Shown: positions 39,932-52,248, counted from the stretch's first letter. The stretch is 64,000 nucleotides of DNA from Proteles cristata cristata (GCA_017311185.1 JAESUZ010002883.1:18503-82502); one strand, 5' to 3'. Numbers and translations: made by a program. The notes: generated by a model not told the origin, from the letters alone.

Positions 39932-42900
39932 TTAAGTTCCTCCTAATCCTCCTATACGTGCAAACATATGATATTTGTCCTTCTCTGCCTGACTTATTTC
40001 GCTCAGCATAACACCCTCAAGGTCCATCCATGTTGCTACACATGGCCAGATTTCATTCTTTCTCATTGCCATGTAGTATTCCATGGTATAGATAAACCAC
40101 ATCTTCTTGATCCATTCATCTGTTGATGGACACGTAGGCTCTTTCCATGTTTTAGCTATTGTGGAGAGTGCTGCTATGAACATTGGGGTACATGTGCTCC
40201 TATGCCTCAGCATTTCTGTATCCCTTGGGTAAATTCCTAGCAGTGCTATTGCTGGGTCATAGGGGAGTTCTATTGTTAGTTTCCTGAGGAACCTCCACAC
40301 TGTTTTCCAGAGGGGCTGTACCAGTTTACATTCCCACCAACAGTGTAGGAGGGTGCCCGTTTCTCCACATCCTCGCCAGCATCTAGAGTTCTCTGATTTG
40401 CTCATTTTAGCCACTCTGACTGGCGTGAGGTGGTATCTCAGTGTGGTTTTGATGTGTATTTCCCTGATGAGGAGGGATGCTGAGCATCGTTTCATGTGTC
40501 TGTTGGCCATCTGGATGTCCTCTTTGGAGAAGTGTCTCTTAATATCTTCTGCCCGTTTCTTTACTGGGTTGTTTGTTTTTTGGGTGTGGAGTTTGGTGAG
40601 TTCCTTATAGATTTTGGATATTAATCCTTTATCAGATATGTCATTTACAATTATTTTTTCCCATTCCGTCTGTTGTCTATTAGTTTTATGGATTGTCTCC
40701 TTTGCCTTGCAGAAGCTTTTAATCTTGATGAGGTCCCAATCGTTTATTTTTGCTCTTGATTCTTTTGCTTTTGGGGATGTGTCAAGTAAGAAATTGCTGT
40801 GGTTGAGGTCAAGGAGTTTGCTTCCTGCTTTCTCCTCTAGGGTTTTCATGGTTTCCTGTCTCACGTTCAGGTCCTTTATCCACTTTGAGTTTATTTTTGT
40901 GTATGGTGTGAGAAAATGATCTAGTTTCATTCTTCTGCATGTTGCTGTCCAGTTCTCCCAACACCATCTGTTAAAGAGGCTGTCTTTTTTCCATTGGATA
41001 CTCTTTCCGCTTTGTCAAAGATTAGTTGGCTGTATACTTTTGGGTCCACTTCTGAGTTCTCAATTCTGTTCCATTGGTCTGTGTGTCTATTTTTGTGCCA
41101 ATACCATACTGTCTTGATGATGACAGCTTTGTAGTAGAGGCTAAAGTCTGGGATGGTGATGCCTCCTGTTTTGGTTTTATTTTTCAGTATTACTTTGGCT
41201 ATTCGGGGTCTTTTGTGGTTCCATACAAATTTTTGGATAGTTTGTTCTAGTTTTGAGAAGTATGCTGGTGCAATTTCCATTGGAATTGCATTGAATGTGT
41301 AGATAGCTTTGGGTAGTAATGACATTTTAATTATATTTATTCTTCCTATCCATGAGCAGGGAATGTTTTTCCATTTCTTTGTGTCTTCTTCAATTTCCTT
41401 CATAAGTTTTCTATAATTTTCATCATACAGATCTCTTATATCCTTGGTTAGGTTTTATTCCTAGGTGCTTTATGGTTTTTTTGTGCAATTGTGAATGGAA
41501 TCAGTGTCTTGATTTCTCTTTGTGTTGCTTCATTGTTGGTGTATAAGAAAGCAACCGATTTCTGCATGTTGATTTTGTACCCTGCAACTTTGCTGAATTC
41601 TTGGATCAGTTCTAGTATGCTTCTGGTGGAGTCTATCAGGTTTTCTATGTAGAGTATCATGTCATCTGCGAAAAGTGAAAGTTTGACTTCTTCTTTGCCA
41701 GTTGTGATGCCTTTGATTTCCTTTTGTTGTCTGATGGCTGATGCTAGGATTTCCAGCACTATGTGAAACTACAGTGGTGAGAGTGGACATCCCTGTCGTG
41801 TTCCTGATCTCAGGGGGAAAGCTCTCAGTTTTTCCCCGTTGAGGATGATGTTAGCTGAGGGCTTCTCATAGATGGCTTTTATGATGTTTAAGTAAGTTGC
41901 TTCTATCCCGACTTTCTCGAGGGTCTTTAAGAAGGGATGCTGTATTTTGTCAAATGCTTTTTCTGCATCTATGGACAGGATCATATGGTTTTTATCTTTC
42001 CTTTTGTTGATGTGATGTATCACATTGATTGGTTTGTGAATATTGAACCAGCCCTGTAACCCAGGAATGAATCCCACTTGATCTTGGTGGATAATTCTTT
42101 TTATGTGCCGTTGGATTCGATTTGCAAGGATCTTGAGGATTTTTGCATCTGTATTCATCAAGGATATTGGCCTGTAGTTCTCTTTTTTTGCTGGATCTCG
42201 GTCTGGCTTGGGAATCACAGTGATGCTGTCTTCATAAAATGAGCCCGGGAGTTTTCCTTCGATTTCTATTTTTTGGAATAGCTTGAGAAGAATGGGTATT
42301 AATTCTGTTTTAAATGTCTGGTAGAATTCCCCAGGGAAGCCATCAGGTCCACGGCTCTTATTTGTTGGGAAATTTTGATAACTGATTCGATTTCTTCACT
42401 AGTTATGGATCTGTTCAGATTTTCTGTCCTTTCCCGTGTGAATTTTGGTAGTGAGTGTATGTTTAGGAATTTGTCCATTTCTTCTAAGTTGTCCAATTTG
42501 TTGGCGTATAATTATTCATAGTATTCCCTGATAATTGCTTGTATTTCTGAGGGGTTGGTTATAATAAGTCCATTTTCTTTCATGATTTTGTCTATTTGGG
42601 TGCTCTCTCTTTTCTTTTTGAGAAGCCTGGCTAGAGGTTTGTCAATTTTGTTTATTTTTTTCAAAAAAGACAACTCTTGGTTTCATGGATCTGTTCAATT
42701 GTTTCTTCGGTCTCTATGTTTATTTCTGCTCTGGTTTTTACTATTTCTCTTCTTCTTCTGGGTTTGGGGTGCTCTTGTTGTTCTGCCTCTAGTTCCTTTA
42801 GGCAAGCTGTTAGATTTTGCACTTGCGCTTTTTCTAATTTCTTGAAATAGGCCTGGAGTGCAGTGTACTTTCCTCTTAGGACTGCCTTTGCCGTATCCCA

Positions 42901-43752
42901 TAGAGTTTGGATTGTTGTATTTTCATTTTCATTTGTTTCCATATATTTTTTAATTTCGTCTCTAATTGCCTGATTGTCCCATTCATTCTTTAGTAGGTTG
43001 TTCTTTAACTTCCATGTTTTTGGAGGTTTTCCAGACTTCTTCCTGTGATTGATTTCAAGTTTCAGAGCATTATGGTCTGAAAGTGTGCATGGTATGATCT
43101 CAGTTCTTTTATATTTATGGAGGGCTGCTTTATGTCCCAGTATGGGATCTATCTTGGAGAATGTGCCATGCTCACTTGATAAGAAAGTGAATTCCCTGGC
43201 CTCAGAATGTAGAGTTCTGATTATATCTGTCTGATCCATCTGGTCCAATGTGTCATTCAAGTCTTTTGTTTCCTTAGTGATTTTCTGTCTGGCTGATCTA
43301 TCCATTGCTATAAGTGGAGTATTAAAGTCCCCTATTATTAGCACATTCTTATCTATAAGATTATTTCTGTTTGTAATTGTTTTAAATATTTAGGTGCTCC
43401 CCTATTCAGTACATAGACATTTATAATTGTTAGTTCTTCCTGATGGATAGACCCTGTAATTATTATATAATGCCCTTCTTCATCTCTTGTTATTGTCTTA
43501 GTTTAAAATCCAGTTTGTCTGATATAAGTATAGCTACTCCAGCTTTTTTTGCCTTCCTGTAGCATGATATATATTTCTCCATCCCCTTACTTTTAATCTG
43601 AAGGTATCTTCCAGTCTGAAATGGGTTTCTTGTAGACGGCAAATAGATGGATTTTGTTTTTTTATCCATTCTGCTACCCTATGTCTTTTGATTGGAACAT
43701 TCAGCCCATTTACATTCAGTATTGTTATTGAAATATGTGGGTTTAGAGTCAT
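39932..43752 (-). pseudogene. L1 ORF2 remnant (endonuclease and reverse transcriptase)
   Basis: ORF2 encodes the endonuclease and reverse transcriptase of L1. The start MTLNPHISITILNVNGLN lies at 43752. The endonuclease motifs GDFN (about 43330) and SDH are visible, as are RT motifs including FADD (41661-41672) and a C-terminal Cys/His cluster (CX4C, then HCX3C) near 40.35 kb. Frameshifts lie near 43.5, 42.6, 42.3 and 40.93 kb and a TAG sits near 41766. Length is close to a complete ORF2 (about 1270 codons). Confidence 0.88.
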
Positions 43753-43809
43753 TCTGTCCTTTGTGGGATTCATGCTTGTGGTGGTGTCTCTGGTACCTTG
43801 CATTCCTTG

Positions 43810-44717
43810 CAACACTTCTCTCAGAGAGTCCCCCTCAGGATTTCTTGTAGGGTTGGCTTAGTGGTGACAAATTCTTTCAATTCTTGTTTATTTGGAAAGA
43901 CTTGTATCTCTCATTCTATTCTGAATGACAGGCTTGCTGGAGAGAGGATTCTTGGCTGCATATTTTTTCCGTTCATCACATGGAAGTTCTCCTGCCATTC
44001 CTTTCTGGCCTGCCACGTTTCATTAGATAGGTCTGCCACCACTCTGATAGGTTTCCCTTTGTATGTTAGGGCCCTTTTCTCCCTAGCTACTTTCAAAATT
44101 CTCTCTTTGTCCTTATATTTTGCCAGTTTCACTGTGATACGTCGTGCAGATGATCGATTCAAGTTACATCTGAGGGGAGTTCTCTGTGCCTCTTGAATTT
44201 CAGCTTCTACTTCCTTCCCCAAGTTGGGGATGTTTTCTGCTATAATTTGTTCCAGGACTCCTTCAGCACCTTTCCCTGTCTCTTCCTCTTCTGGGATTCC
44301 TATGATATGGATATTGTTCTGTTTGATTGTATCACTGAGCTCTCGAACTCTTCTTTCATGTTCCTGGATCAGTTTATCTCTCTTTTTCTCAGTTATTCTT
44401 TTTCTGTAGTAGTGTCTCTTAAATCACTTATTCTCCTCTCTGCCTCTTTAATCTGTGCATTGGACGCTTCCAGTTTATTAGGTATCTCATTTATCCCATT
44501 TTTTAATTCACTATAACTATTTTTAAGTTCCATATTGTTTGTAGCCATAGTTTCTCTGATGTCCTCCATGCTTTTTTCAAGCCCGGTGATTAATTTTATG
44601 ATTATTGTTCTGAATTCTTGTTCAGTTATGTTGTTGCTTATATCTGTTTTGAGCAGTTCTCTAGCTGTCATTTCTTCCTGGAGTTTTCTTTTGAGGAGAG
44701 TTCTTCTGTTTCGTCAT
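43810..44717 (-). pseudogene. L1 ORF1 remnant
   Basis: ORF1 encodes the RNA-binding chaperone of L1. A start Met (MTKQKNSPQK) lies at 44717, followed by a frameshift after about 18 codons. A coiled-coil-like segment spans 44671-44393, and an RRM/C-terminal segment (RRITVKLAKYKDKERILKVA) spans 44222-43911. In-frame stops follow near 43909 and 43830. Three or more lesions; not functional. Confidence 0.85.
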
Positions 44718-45477
44718 TTTGGTTAGCTTTCTATCTCTTGTTAATTTTAAAAGCTTGTTGTACACACGCCCCCTTGCAAGTTCTGCTATATTAGAGAGAG
44801 CTTTTTGACTGTTCAGGGCCTGTCTGTTCAGGAAGTATTCTTTGGATGGTGTCTCTTGGTTTCTCTTGTTGAGCATTTGGTTATATTGTTTCCTTACTGG
44901 TAGTGGTATTTGAGACTCTCCACCAGGTGTAGTTTGGCTTGTTTCTCGAGGCAGCCCTGGAAAAAGAAAACAGACAACCACAGAGGGAACACAGGTACAC
45001 AAACTCACAGACAAAACCAATAAATACACAAACCCAGGCTCAGCTAAAAACAGCTACAACAACAACAAATCAGCTATCTGGAGGGGATGGGCGTGGTTTG
45101 GTGTAGGCAGGTCTTGTCTCCACTGTGTCCGCTGGCCTCCCTGAGGCCCCTCCTTGGTGGTTGTGGGGAGAAGAATGGCGTCGCCCCAGTCCCTTCTCAA
45201 CCAAGCATTGCAAATCCCTTCTTCGGCCCGATCTCCCTGTGCTGAGGATGTAGCCAAGGTGGGCTGAGTTCTATGCCCCACACCCCGCCTGTTTCCAGAT
45301 CCCAGTCCGCGGGCTTTGTTATACTGCCCTGAACAGTCCCGCAGGTCACTGCTTCCCTGTTGCCTGGGGGTTGAGTGGGGGATGGGGGATGTGTCGCAGC
45401 CTCAGATCCGCTGGGGTCAAGCAGGGATACAACCCGAGTGCTTTCGGGGAACGTATAAATTTAGGTCCATAGAGTCC

Positions 45478-45690
45478 GCGTCGCTGCAGCGAGGTGCCAC
45501 CGCTTCAGCAGGCCGCTGTTGCGCGCTGCTGTCGCTTCACCAGGCGCCGGCACCGCTTCACTGGGTCGCTGCCACCGCCGCTTCACCGGGCGCCGGTGCC
45601 GCTTCACCGGGTCGCCACCGCCGCCGCTTCAGCGAGTCACTGTCGCTCGCACTGCTGCCGCTTCACCGGGCCGCCACCGCCATGGATGGT
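45478..45690 (-). repeat. GC-rich tandem array in L1 5'UTR
   Basis: About ten imperfect units of roughly 18-25 nt containing CCGCTTCACCGGG on the + strand, with many CpG sites. It lies in the L1 5'UTR, where the internal promoter is expected. Confidence 0.8.
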
Positions 45691-46184
45691 GTCGGGCACA
45701 TGGCAGTTCAGTTTTTCCTGGCACCTTCTGGGACCAGGGCACCTACTTTAAAGTCAGCACTGCAGCCAGAGCTAAAAAACACTGTCTTTCCAGGCTGAGG
45801 TGGTGTTTTTTTTTTTTTTTCCTCTTCTCCGAGGATGGTTCTGTGAACAATCTCAGCTTTTCTTTCCTTTCCCCTGGACTCGCAGCAGCTCTCACCACTC
45901 GCTGGTTAATCACTCACCGCAGCTGCTCGCAAGCCGGGTTCCCTCCCCTCCCTCCGTATCTCTGGGTCCCGTCCCGCTTTTATCTTCCCCAGGTCGCACT
46001 CAGGCACTTAGGAGGTTTCCTTCCCAGTGGAGTCTGTCTCTTTCTCTTCCCAAGCTCCTGTGGCTCAGTGTCCTACGATTTCAGGCCTTCTCTGTTCAAG
46101 AGATGGGGGCAGGCGAAATGTACGGAGGTCCTTTCTTCTCCGCCATCTTGCCCAGAAGCCAGTCAGTGTGTGCTAGGTATTCTT

Positions 46185-46650
46185 CATTTTTCAAGAGAGG
46201 CTGAAAAGTGGATTTTTGTGTGTGACATTTCCCAATTTTTATGTATTTGCAAATAACTTAAAACTGTTTTAAAAATTTTTCTGGGCCAAAGAAAAACGTC
46301 TATCTGTAGGCCAAGTCTGGCTCCAAGACAGCTAGCTTTCACCCTCTGGCATAGTAGAGAAAAAGTCTCAAAATAGGGGGGATTTTTTTTCCCCATGGGA
46401 GAGTAAATAGGATTTGGTGGCAGCAGTGGACAGTCTAGAGGCTGACTTTTCATCCTCTGAAACCAGTGGGTAAGAGTATAAGAACCTTATGACCAGGGCT
46501 GTGAGGGTTGCTGGTGTCATGTGATATAAAATGTGACATCTTTTGTACTAAAAGCACATCAGTTATCGAGGTGAAGACCACATATGAGATGTTGCCTACT
46601 CTCAGGTACCACGCACCAGATAATACTTTTGTTTAAAATTTTCTTGGTTT
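46185..46650. other. Intron, nothing recognised
   Basis: Unique sequence between the full-length L1 and the next SINE. Confidence 0.5.
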
Positions 46651-46651
46651 T

Positions 46652-46789
46652 GGGCGCCTGGGTGGCTCAGTAAGTTAAGTGTCCGACTTCAGCTCAGGTC
46701 ATGATCTCATGGTCTGTGGGTTTTGGCCCCACGTCGGGCTCTGTGCTGACAGCTCAGAGTCTGGAGCCTGCTTTGTATCCTGTCTGGCG

Positions 46790-46837
<48 letters not shown>

Positions 46838-46907
46838 TCCTCCCCCACTCACATGCACGCACGCACACACTCTCTCTCAAAAATAAATAATCATTAAAAA
46901 AAAATCC
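46652..46907 (+). mobile_element. CanSINE, forward, expanded (TC)n
   Basis: GGGCGCCTGGGTGGCTCAGT, then an uninterrupted (TC)n of about 40 nt at 46795-46835, a CACGCA stretch and AAAAATAAATAATCATTAAA. Confidence 0.93.
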
Positions 46908-47742
46908 CTTTTGAAAAACACAACCCAAATTTCTTATAAAACTGTAAGGTCCTAAGTTGTTGGAAGAGATGTTAATACCTAGTGCTTGGTTAAATTTGAA
47001 GTGAACTGCATAGTCTCTCCCAGTGGGTGATGCCAAGCTATTCGTGATATTTCTTTTCCCAAAGAATTTCCTATCAAGTTCCTCCTCTAGTGCTCTTCAA
47101 ACCAGAAATCAACTCTGATGAGAAACCATCTTCAGGGTAGGCCTAGGATAGGTAGATCCTCTGTCCTAAAACCTGAGACCCTGAAGTTTCAGAATGCTCA
47201 GTGGGACCGTACAACCTAGATAAGATATAAGATAACTTCACAAAAAAAGAAACCTACAAAAACCTGGGAAGAGTTTCTTTCTACTTTTGTCTGAGTAACT
47301 CCCAGCCATGTGTGGCGAGCTCTGATCTGTTTATCGGACCCTTTGTGGGGTCTCATCCTATATATTTGCCAGTTAGTATTCAGCCAAAGACTCAAGAGAC
47401 CTCTTTGCAGATCCTAACTTATTTTTCTGTGGCGCTCCCTCATCCCTGGTTCTGCCCTGAAATTTCCAGCTGTCTTGGCCTCAGATACCAGTATTGGTCT
47501 CTGTGGCCTCGTGAGGCTGCTGCGCCTTGCTTGGGTAGAAAGCAGAAAGCCACAACCTCTTTTCTTTCGCGTCACCCAGCGTTCAGAGTGCCACGCTTGT
47601 TGCTGGTCAGTGTCTGGAAGCACTGAATTCATAGCAGGCCACTAGCAGTTGTTTCATGTGGAAGGTCTTTGAATTTTGTTTGTGGTGTTTTCGGACACAG
47701 AAACTTACTTTCTAAAGTGAAGTATGCAATTTTTAACTTCTT
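46908..47742. other. Intron, nothing recognised
   Basis: Unique-looking stretch of moderate GC. No exon of TAF1 or another gene was found on either strand. Confidence 0.45.
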
Positions 47743-48515
47743 AATTAAAAGTATATTAACATAAAAGTATATTTAATTTAATATACAGTGTTATGTTAGT
47801 TTCAGATGTACAATATGATTCAAACAGTTCCATACGTTTCTTAGGCCTTATCATGATAAGCATGCTCTGTAATCCCTATCACTCCATCCCCAAACCCCTC
47901 TCCTCTGGCAACCACCAGTTTGCTTCCTGTATTTAAGAGTCTGTTTGTGTCTTTTTTCTTTGTTCTTTTGTTTCTTGAATTCCACATATGAGTGAAATCA
48001 CATGGTATTTGTCCCTGACTGAGTTGTTTGATTTAGCATTATACTCTCTAGCTCCATCCATGTTGCTTCAAATGGCAGGATTTTGGGGCACCTGGGTGGC
48101 TCAGTCAGTTAAGCATCTGACTTCGGCTCAGGTCATGATCTCATGGTTCATGAGTTCTAGCCCCACGTCGGGCTCTGTGCTGACAGCTCAGAGCCTGGAG
48201 CCTGCTTCAGATTCTGTGTGTGTGTCTCTCTCTGTCTCTACCTCTACCCTGCCCACACTCTGTCTCCCTCCCTCTCTCTCTCTCTGTCTCTCTCTCAAAA
48301 AATAATAAACATTAAAAAAAAACCCACCAAATGGCAGGATTTCATTCTTTTTGAGGGCTGAGTACTATTCCATTCTATGTATATACTACCATCTCTTTTA
48401 TCCATCTCTGGATGGATACTTGGGTAGCTTCCATATCTTGCCTATTCTAAATAATGCAATAAACATAGAGGCGCATATATCTTTTCAGATTTGTGTTTTC
48501 ATTTTCTTTGGGTCA
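47743..48515 (-). mobile_element. L1 3' part of a probable twin-primed insertion
   Basis: Antisense L1 3'UTR (TATGTTAGTTTCAGATGTAC, then CTCCTCTGGCAACCACCAGT) and ORF2 end, interrupted by a SINE at 48085-48328. It ends near 48515, where sense-strand ORF2 text begins. Confidence 0.75.
48085..48328 (+). mobile_element. CanSINE, forward, inside L1
   Basis: GGGGCACCTGGGTGGCTCAG to an A-rich tail. AAATGGCAGGATTT is duplicated on both sides. Confidence 0.93.
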
Positions 48516-48815
48516 ATACACATGTGAAAAGACATTACTAAACATCAGGGAAATGTAAATCAAAACCACAATGAAATATCACCTTACACCTGTATCTAAA
48601 TCCAGAGTATCTAAAATCAAAAACATAAAAAATACCAAGTGTGTTAGTGAGGACATGGAGGAAAAGGAACCTTCATGCACTGTTGGTGGGAATGCAAATT
48701 GGTACAGTCACGGTGGAAATAGTAATGGGGTTTCCTCAAAAAATAAAATAGAATTACCATATGATCTAGGAATTCCACTACTAGGTGTGTACCCAGAGAA
48801 AGTGAGAAACTTCAT
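48516..48815 (+). mobile_element. Inverted L1 ORF2 segment
   Basis: Sense ORF2 C-terminal text (CAAAACCACAATGAAATATC, CTGTTGGTGGGAATGCAAAT, CTAGGTGTGTACCCAGAGAA). It is in the opposite orientation to the adjoining 3' part and ends about where that part begins in ORF2 order. Confidence 0.75.
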
Positions 48816-49779
48816 TTTTATGTAGTAGTATAGTTTTTGGTCTTTTCCTTTATGAGTTCTATCTTTGGTATAATTGTTTAAAAGATCTCCCCTACCCCTC
48901 AGGTATTAAACTATATTCTCTTCTAATACATACCATATTTAAATATTTGAATGTTTATCGAGTTTTAAAAATAGATTCTATGGTATAAGGTAAATATCTA
49001 ACTTATTTTCTCTTCCAAGTAATTAGCCAAAGGGCCCCAAGTTCTATTTATGGAATAGTCTGTCCTTTCCTACTAAATGAAATGATATCTTTATCATATG
49101 CTAAATTCTTATGTATGTATTCTTGAACCTATCTGGGTTTTATTCTCTTTCATTTATGTGTCTAATCTGCACTATTACAGCAGATAGTATCACTGTGATC
49201 ATTACTCAGACTTTATAATTTAAATTCCATGGCTTTCTTGGCTCAATTATTAAACAAACGCCAAGATCATTTTTGCTAGATTCTAACGACCCCAAATAAA
49301 TAAATAGTATTGAAATCTTATTTAATGTATGGATTAAATTGGAGAGCATGTGTATCTTTATAATATTACACTTTTGTTTCTTCATTTATTCACATTTTCT
49401 TTTATTCCTTCAATAAAGGCTTCTAGTTTTCTTTGAATAATTTCTAGGTACCTTTGGTTTAATTTATTCCCACACATGTATTTTATAGTTTTTGATGCCA
49501 TTGAGCATCTATTTTCTGTTGTTGTTAAGTTTATTCCTCAACAGTTTAAAAGTTTTGCTGCTATTGTATATATGCTGTTTTTCCCCCTAACTGCTTATTA
49601 AATCTGAAGTTTTCATTCAGTTTGAATATGAGCAGATGATTCAGTATTATTCATAGATTAATATAATTCTTAGTATTTATATTTCCATATACTAGTTTCT
49701 GAGTCTGTCCTTTGAGACTGCGCTGTAAAGTTTGTCCAGTAATAAATAAAAAGGTTCTTTTTTATCTGTCAGTGACCTT
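48816..49779. other. Intron, AT-rich; possible old L1 traces
   Basis: AT-rich DNA with long TTTAT-type words. Text such as CTTCTAGTTTTCTTTGAATA may derive from old L1. No gene. Confidence 0.35.
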
Positions 49780-50001
49780 TATTTAAAAAAAAAAATTTAA
49801 TGTTTTATTTATTTCTGAGAGAGAGAGGCAGTGTGAGCAGGGGAGGGTCAGAGAGAGAGGGAGACAAAGAATTCGAAGCAATCTCCAGGCTCTGAGCTGG
49901 CTCTCAGCACAGAGCCCGACGCGGGACTCGAACCCACGAACCGTGAGATCATGACCTTGAGCCGAAGTCGGACTCTTAACCGACTGAGCCACCCAGGCGC
50001 C
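49780..50001 (-). mobile_element. CanSINE, reversed
   Basis: Reversed body ending GAGCCACCCAGGCGCC. CTGTCAGTGACCTT is duplicated at 49766-49779 and 50002-50015. Confidence 0.93.
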
Positions 50002-50154
50002 CTGTCAGTGACCTTCTTTAGACTGGGGCAAGATAAAAATATTGCTGTGTGAAGGCTAAGTCTCTCACATCATTGAAGAGAATAAAATCTCTCTCAATCC
50101 TGCCTCAGCCTCTTGCTGCCTTTCTTGCTCTTCCTCTTCTTCACAGCCAGACTT

Positions 50155-50520
50155 TGTTTTTGTTTTTATTGTGGTAAAATGTACAGAACATAAAAATCTT
50201 GCCTTTTTAACCATTTTTAGGTTTACAGTTCAGTGGCATTATGTTCAAAATGTTGTGCAGCCATCACAGCTATCCATTTCCAGATCTTTTTCATCATCCC
50301 AAACGGAAAGTCTATATCCATTAAACAGTAATCCTGTTCTCCCGTTCCCTCTCCCTTGCCACCTTCTGTTTTACTTTCTGTCTGTGAATTTGCCTCTTCC
50401 AGGTACCTCATGTAAGGTGACTCAGTACAGAGACTATTTGCCCTTTTGTGTCTGGCTTGCTTCATCAAGGTTCATCCATGTTGTAGCATGATCACAAGTT
50501 CGTTCTTTTTTTATTTTTTA
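50155..50520 (-). mobile_element. Old L1 3'UTR fragment
   Basis: TTTTTATTGTGGTAAAATGT, ACAGTTCAGTGGCATTATGT, then GGTTCATCCATGTTGTAGCA, an antisense L1 3' end. Confidence 0.7.
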
Positions 50521-50741
50521 ATAAGTAGGTAACATCTCTCTCTCGTTTTTTACCTACCATTCATGCCTCATTCAGCCTTAATCTGGCTTCCGCCTTGTCC
50601 AACACACCAAGTGAATAGGATCACATGGTTGCCAGGTACAGCTGGCACTTTCTGGTTGTTTTCTTGGCCTCAGCCCGGTATTTGACATCACCGAGCATTC
50701 CCTCCTTGAAACTGGATTATAATCATTGGCTTCATAACTTT

Positions 50742-50942
50742 CTTTTAATGTTTTATTTATCTTTGAGAGAGCAAGAACGGGCGAGGGAGGGCCAGAGAGA
50801 GAGGGAGACACAGAATCTGAAGCAGGCTCCAGGCTCTGAGCCGTCAGCACAGAGCCTGACGTGGGGCTCGAACTCTTGAACTGCGAGATCATGACGTGAG
50901 CTGAAGTCGGACGCCTAACCAACTGAGCCGCCCAGGCGCCCC
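50742..50942 (-). mobile_element. CanSINE, reversed
   Basis: Reversed body ending GAGCCGCCCAGGCGCCCC. AATCATTG..TTCATAACTTT occurs on both sides. Confidence 0.92.
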
Positions 50943-51692
50943 GTGTATTCTAATCATTGATTTCATAACTTTTAGCCCTTATATTTCTCCTACCTGTTAG
51001 ATCGTTCCTTTTCCATCTCCTTTGCTGAATGCTCTTCTGCCTGTTCCTCTAACTTCAACAGCCACCTATTTCCTAATGAATCTCAGTTTTGTTCTGAGCA
51101 AAGATCTATATCCCCGTCCCCCTGCTGAACGAGGTATCTCCTCTTGGATGTCCCAGGGAAACTTCAAACATCCCTCACACTGAACGCTCTTCTGTTCTTC
51201 TCTATTCCAGCTTTTCTCCCTCTATCCTTCACTCAACTCAGTCCTTCACTATTTGCAGTCTGAGTTTAAGGGGGCGCTAGTGTCACCTAGTAGCTATACC
51301 TAGAAACGTCAGGATTATTTCTACGTCTTTTCCTTGAAGAAATCTCCAACTTCCAATATATCACTAAAGCCCTCATTATATTTTGTCTGCCTTATAACAG
51401 TAAATAGTGACCTGGCTAATGTTCCAGCCTCCAGACTACTAACCCAGCATTCACATTCCTGTCAGACCTCTTTTTTAAAAGATAAAAAAATTTATTTTTC
51501 TTACAAAGAGTGAAGCAATATGGAAATATATAAAATTAAAAATTAAGGTTTCTGCCTACCCTCCTACCCCCATCTCCCATAGTTTGATTCCCCAGAGGTA
51601 ACTGTTTGAGCATATGTCCTTACCATGCTTTTTCCTGTACCTGTGCACAGCATGTTTAATAAATTACACATAGTTTTTAAAAATATCTTTTT
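50943..51692. other. Intron, nothing firmly recognised
   Basis: 50943-51470 is C/T-rich unique or old L2-like text. 51480-51690 (GAGTGAAGCAATATGGAAAT) resembles an old interspersed repeat that I cannot name. Confidence 0.35.
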
Positions 51693-51915
51693 GGGCGCCT
51701 GGGTGGCTTAGTCGGTGAAGCGTCCGACTTTCGCTTAGGTCATGATCTCGCGGTTCGTGGGTTCGAGCCCCGCGTCGGGCTCTGTGCTGACTGCCAGCTC
51801 AGAGCCTGGAGCCTATTTCAGAGTCTGTGTCTCCCTCTCTCTCTGACCCTCCCCTGCTCACGCTATCTCTCTCTCTCTCTCTCCTAGAAATAAATAAAAA
51901 TTAAAAAAAACTAAA
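51693..51915 (+). mobile_element. CanSINE, forward, young subfamily
   Basis: GGGCGCCTGGGTGGCTTAGT, GACTTTCGCTTAGGTCATGA and GACTGCCAGCTCAGAGCCTG, then a (TC)n section and AAATAAATAAAAATTAAAAA. Confidence 0.95.
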
Positions 51916-52202
51916 AAAATTAAAATTATTTTTTAGAAGAATTGCCATTTTTACAGGTAATTATTTTGTAAGTTGCTCTTTGCTCATAAATATATTGTTA
52001 ATTTTTTGAAATTATTTTAGATTCAAGAAATTACAAAAATTGTACAAAATCCTGTGTACCCTTCACTCAGCTTCCGCCAGTGGTGACATCTTACATAGCT
52101 TTAGTTCAGTATCAGAAGCAGGAGATTCCTTTGGTACATTACCGTTAACTAGATTACAGACCTTATTCAGTTTGCACTTTAAAAAAATATATGTCTATAT
52201 TC

Positions 52203-52248
52203 GTGTGTGTGTGTGTGTGCGTGCGTGTGTGTGTGTATGTGTGTATGT
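52203..52248. repeat. (GT)n microsatellite
   Basis: About 20 GT units with GC and AT interruptions, within old L1. Confidence 0.92.

Larger units (their letters stand above)
39666..46170 (-). mobile_element. Near full-length L1, antisense to TAF1
   Basis: About 6.5 kb. The 5' end lies at 46170, with a CTTCTGGGCAAGATGGCGG start, a GC-rich 5'UTR (about 44720-46170), ORF1 and ORF2 remnants, a 3'UTR and an A tract at 39726-39739. TGCTAGGTATTCTT is duplicated at 39652-39665 and 46171-46184. About 60 nt of extra AT-rich sequence lies between the A tract and the target duplication. Frameshifts and stops make it inactive. Confidence 0.92.

Noticed and set aside
41448..43752. A working reverse transcriptase system
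   Set aside because: Motifs are recognisable as L1 ORF2, but several frameshifts and a stop break the frame, so it is an inactive retrotransposon copy.
45519..46256. A long + strand open frame (about 245 codons) in GC-rich DNA
   Set aside because: It lies antisense in the L1 5'UTR tandem array. The openness comes from GC-rich repeat units, and the predicted peptide is low-complexity.
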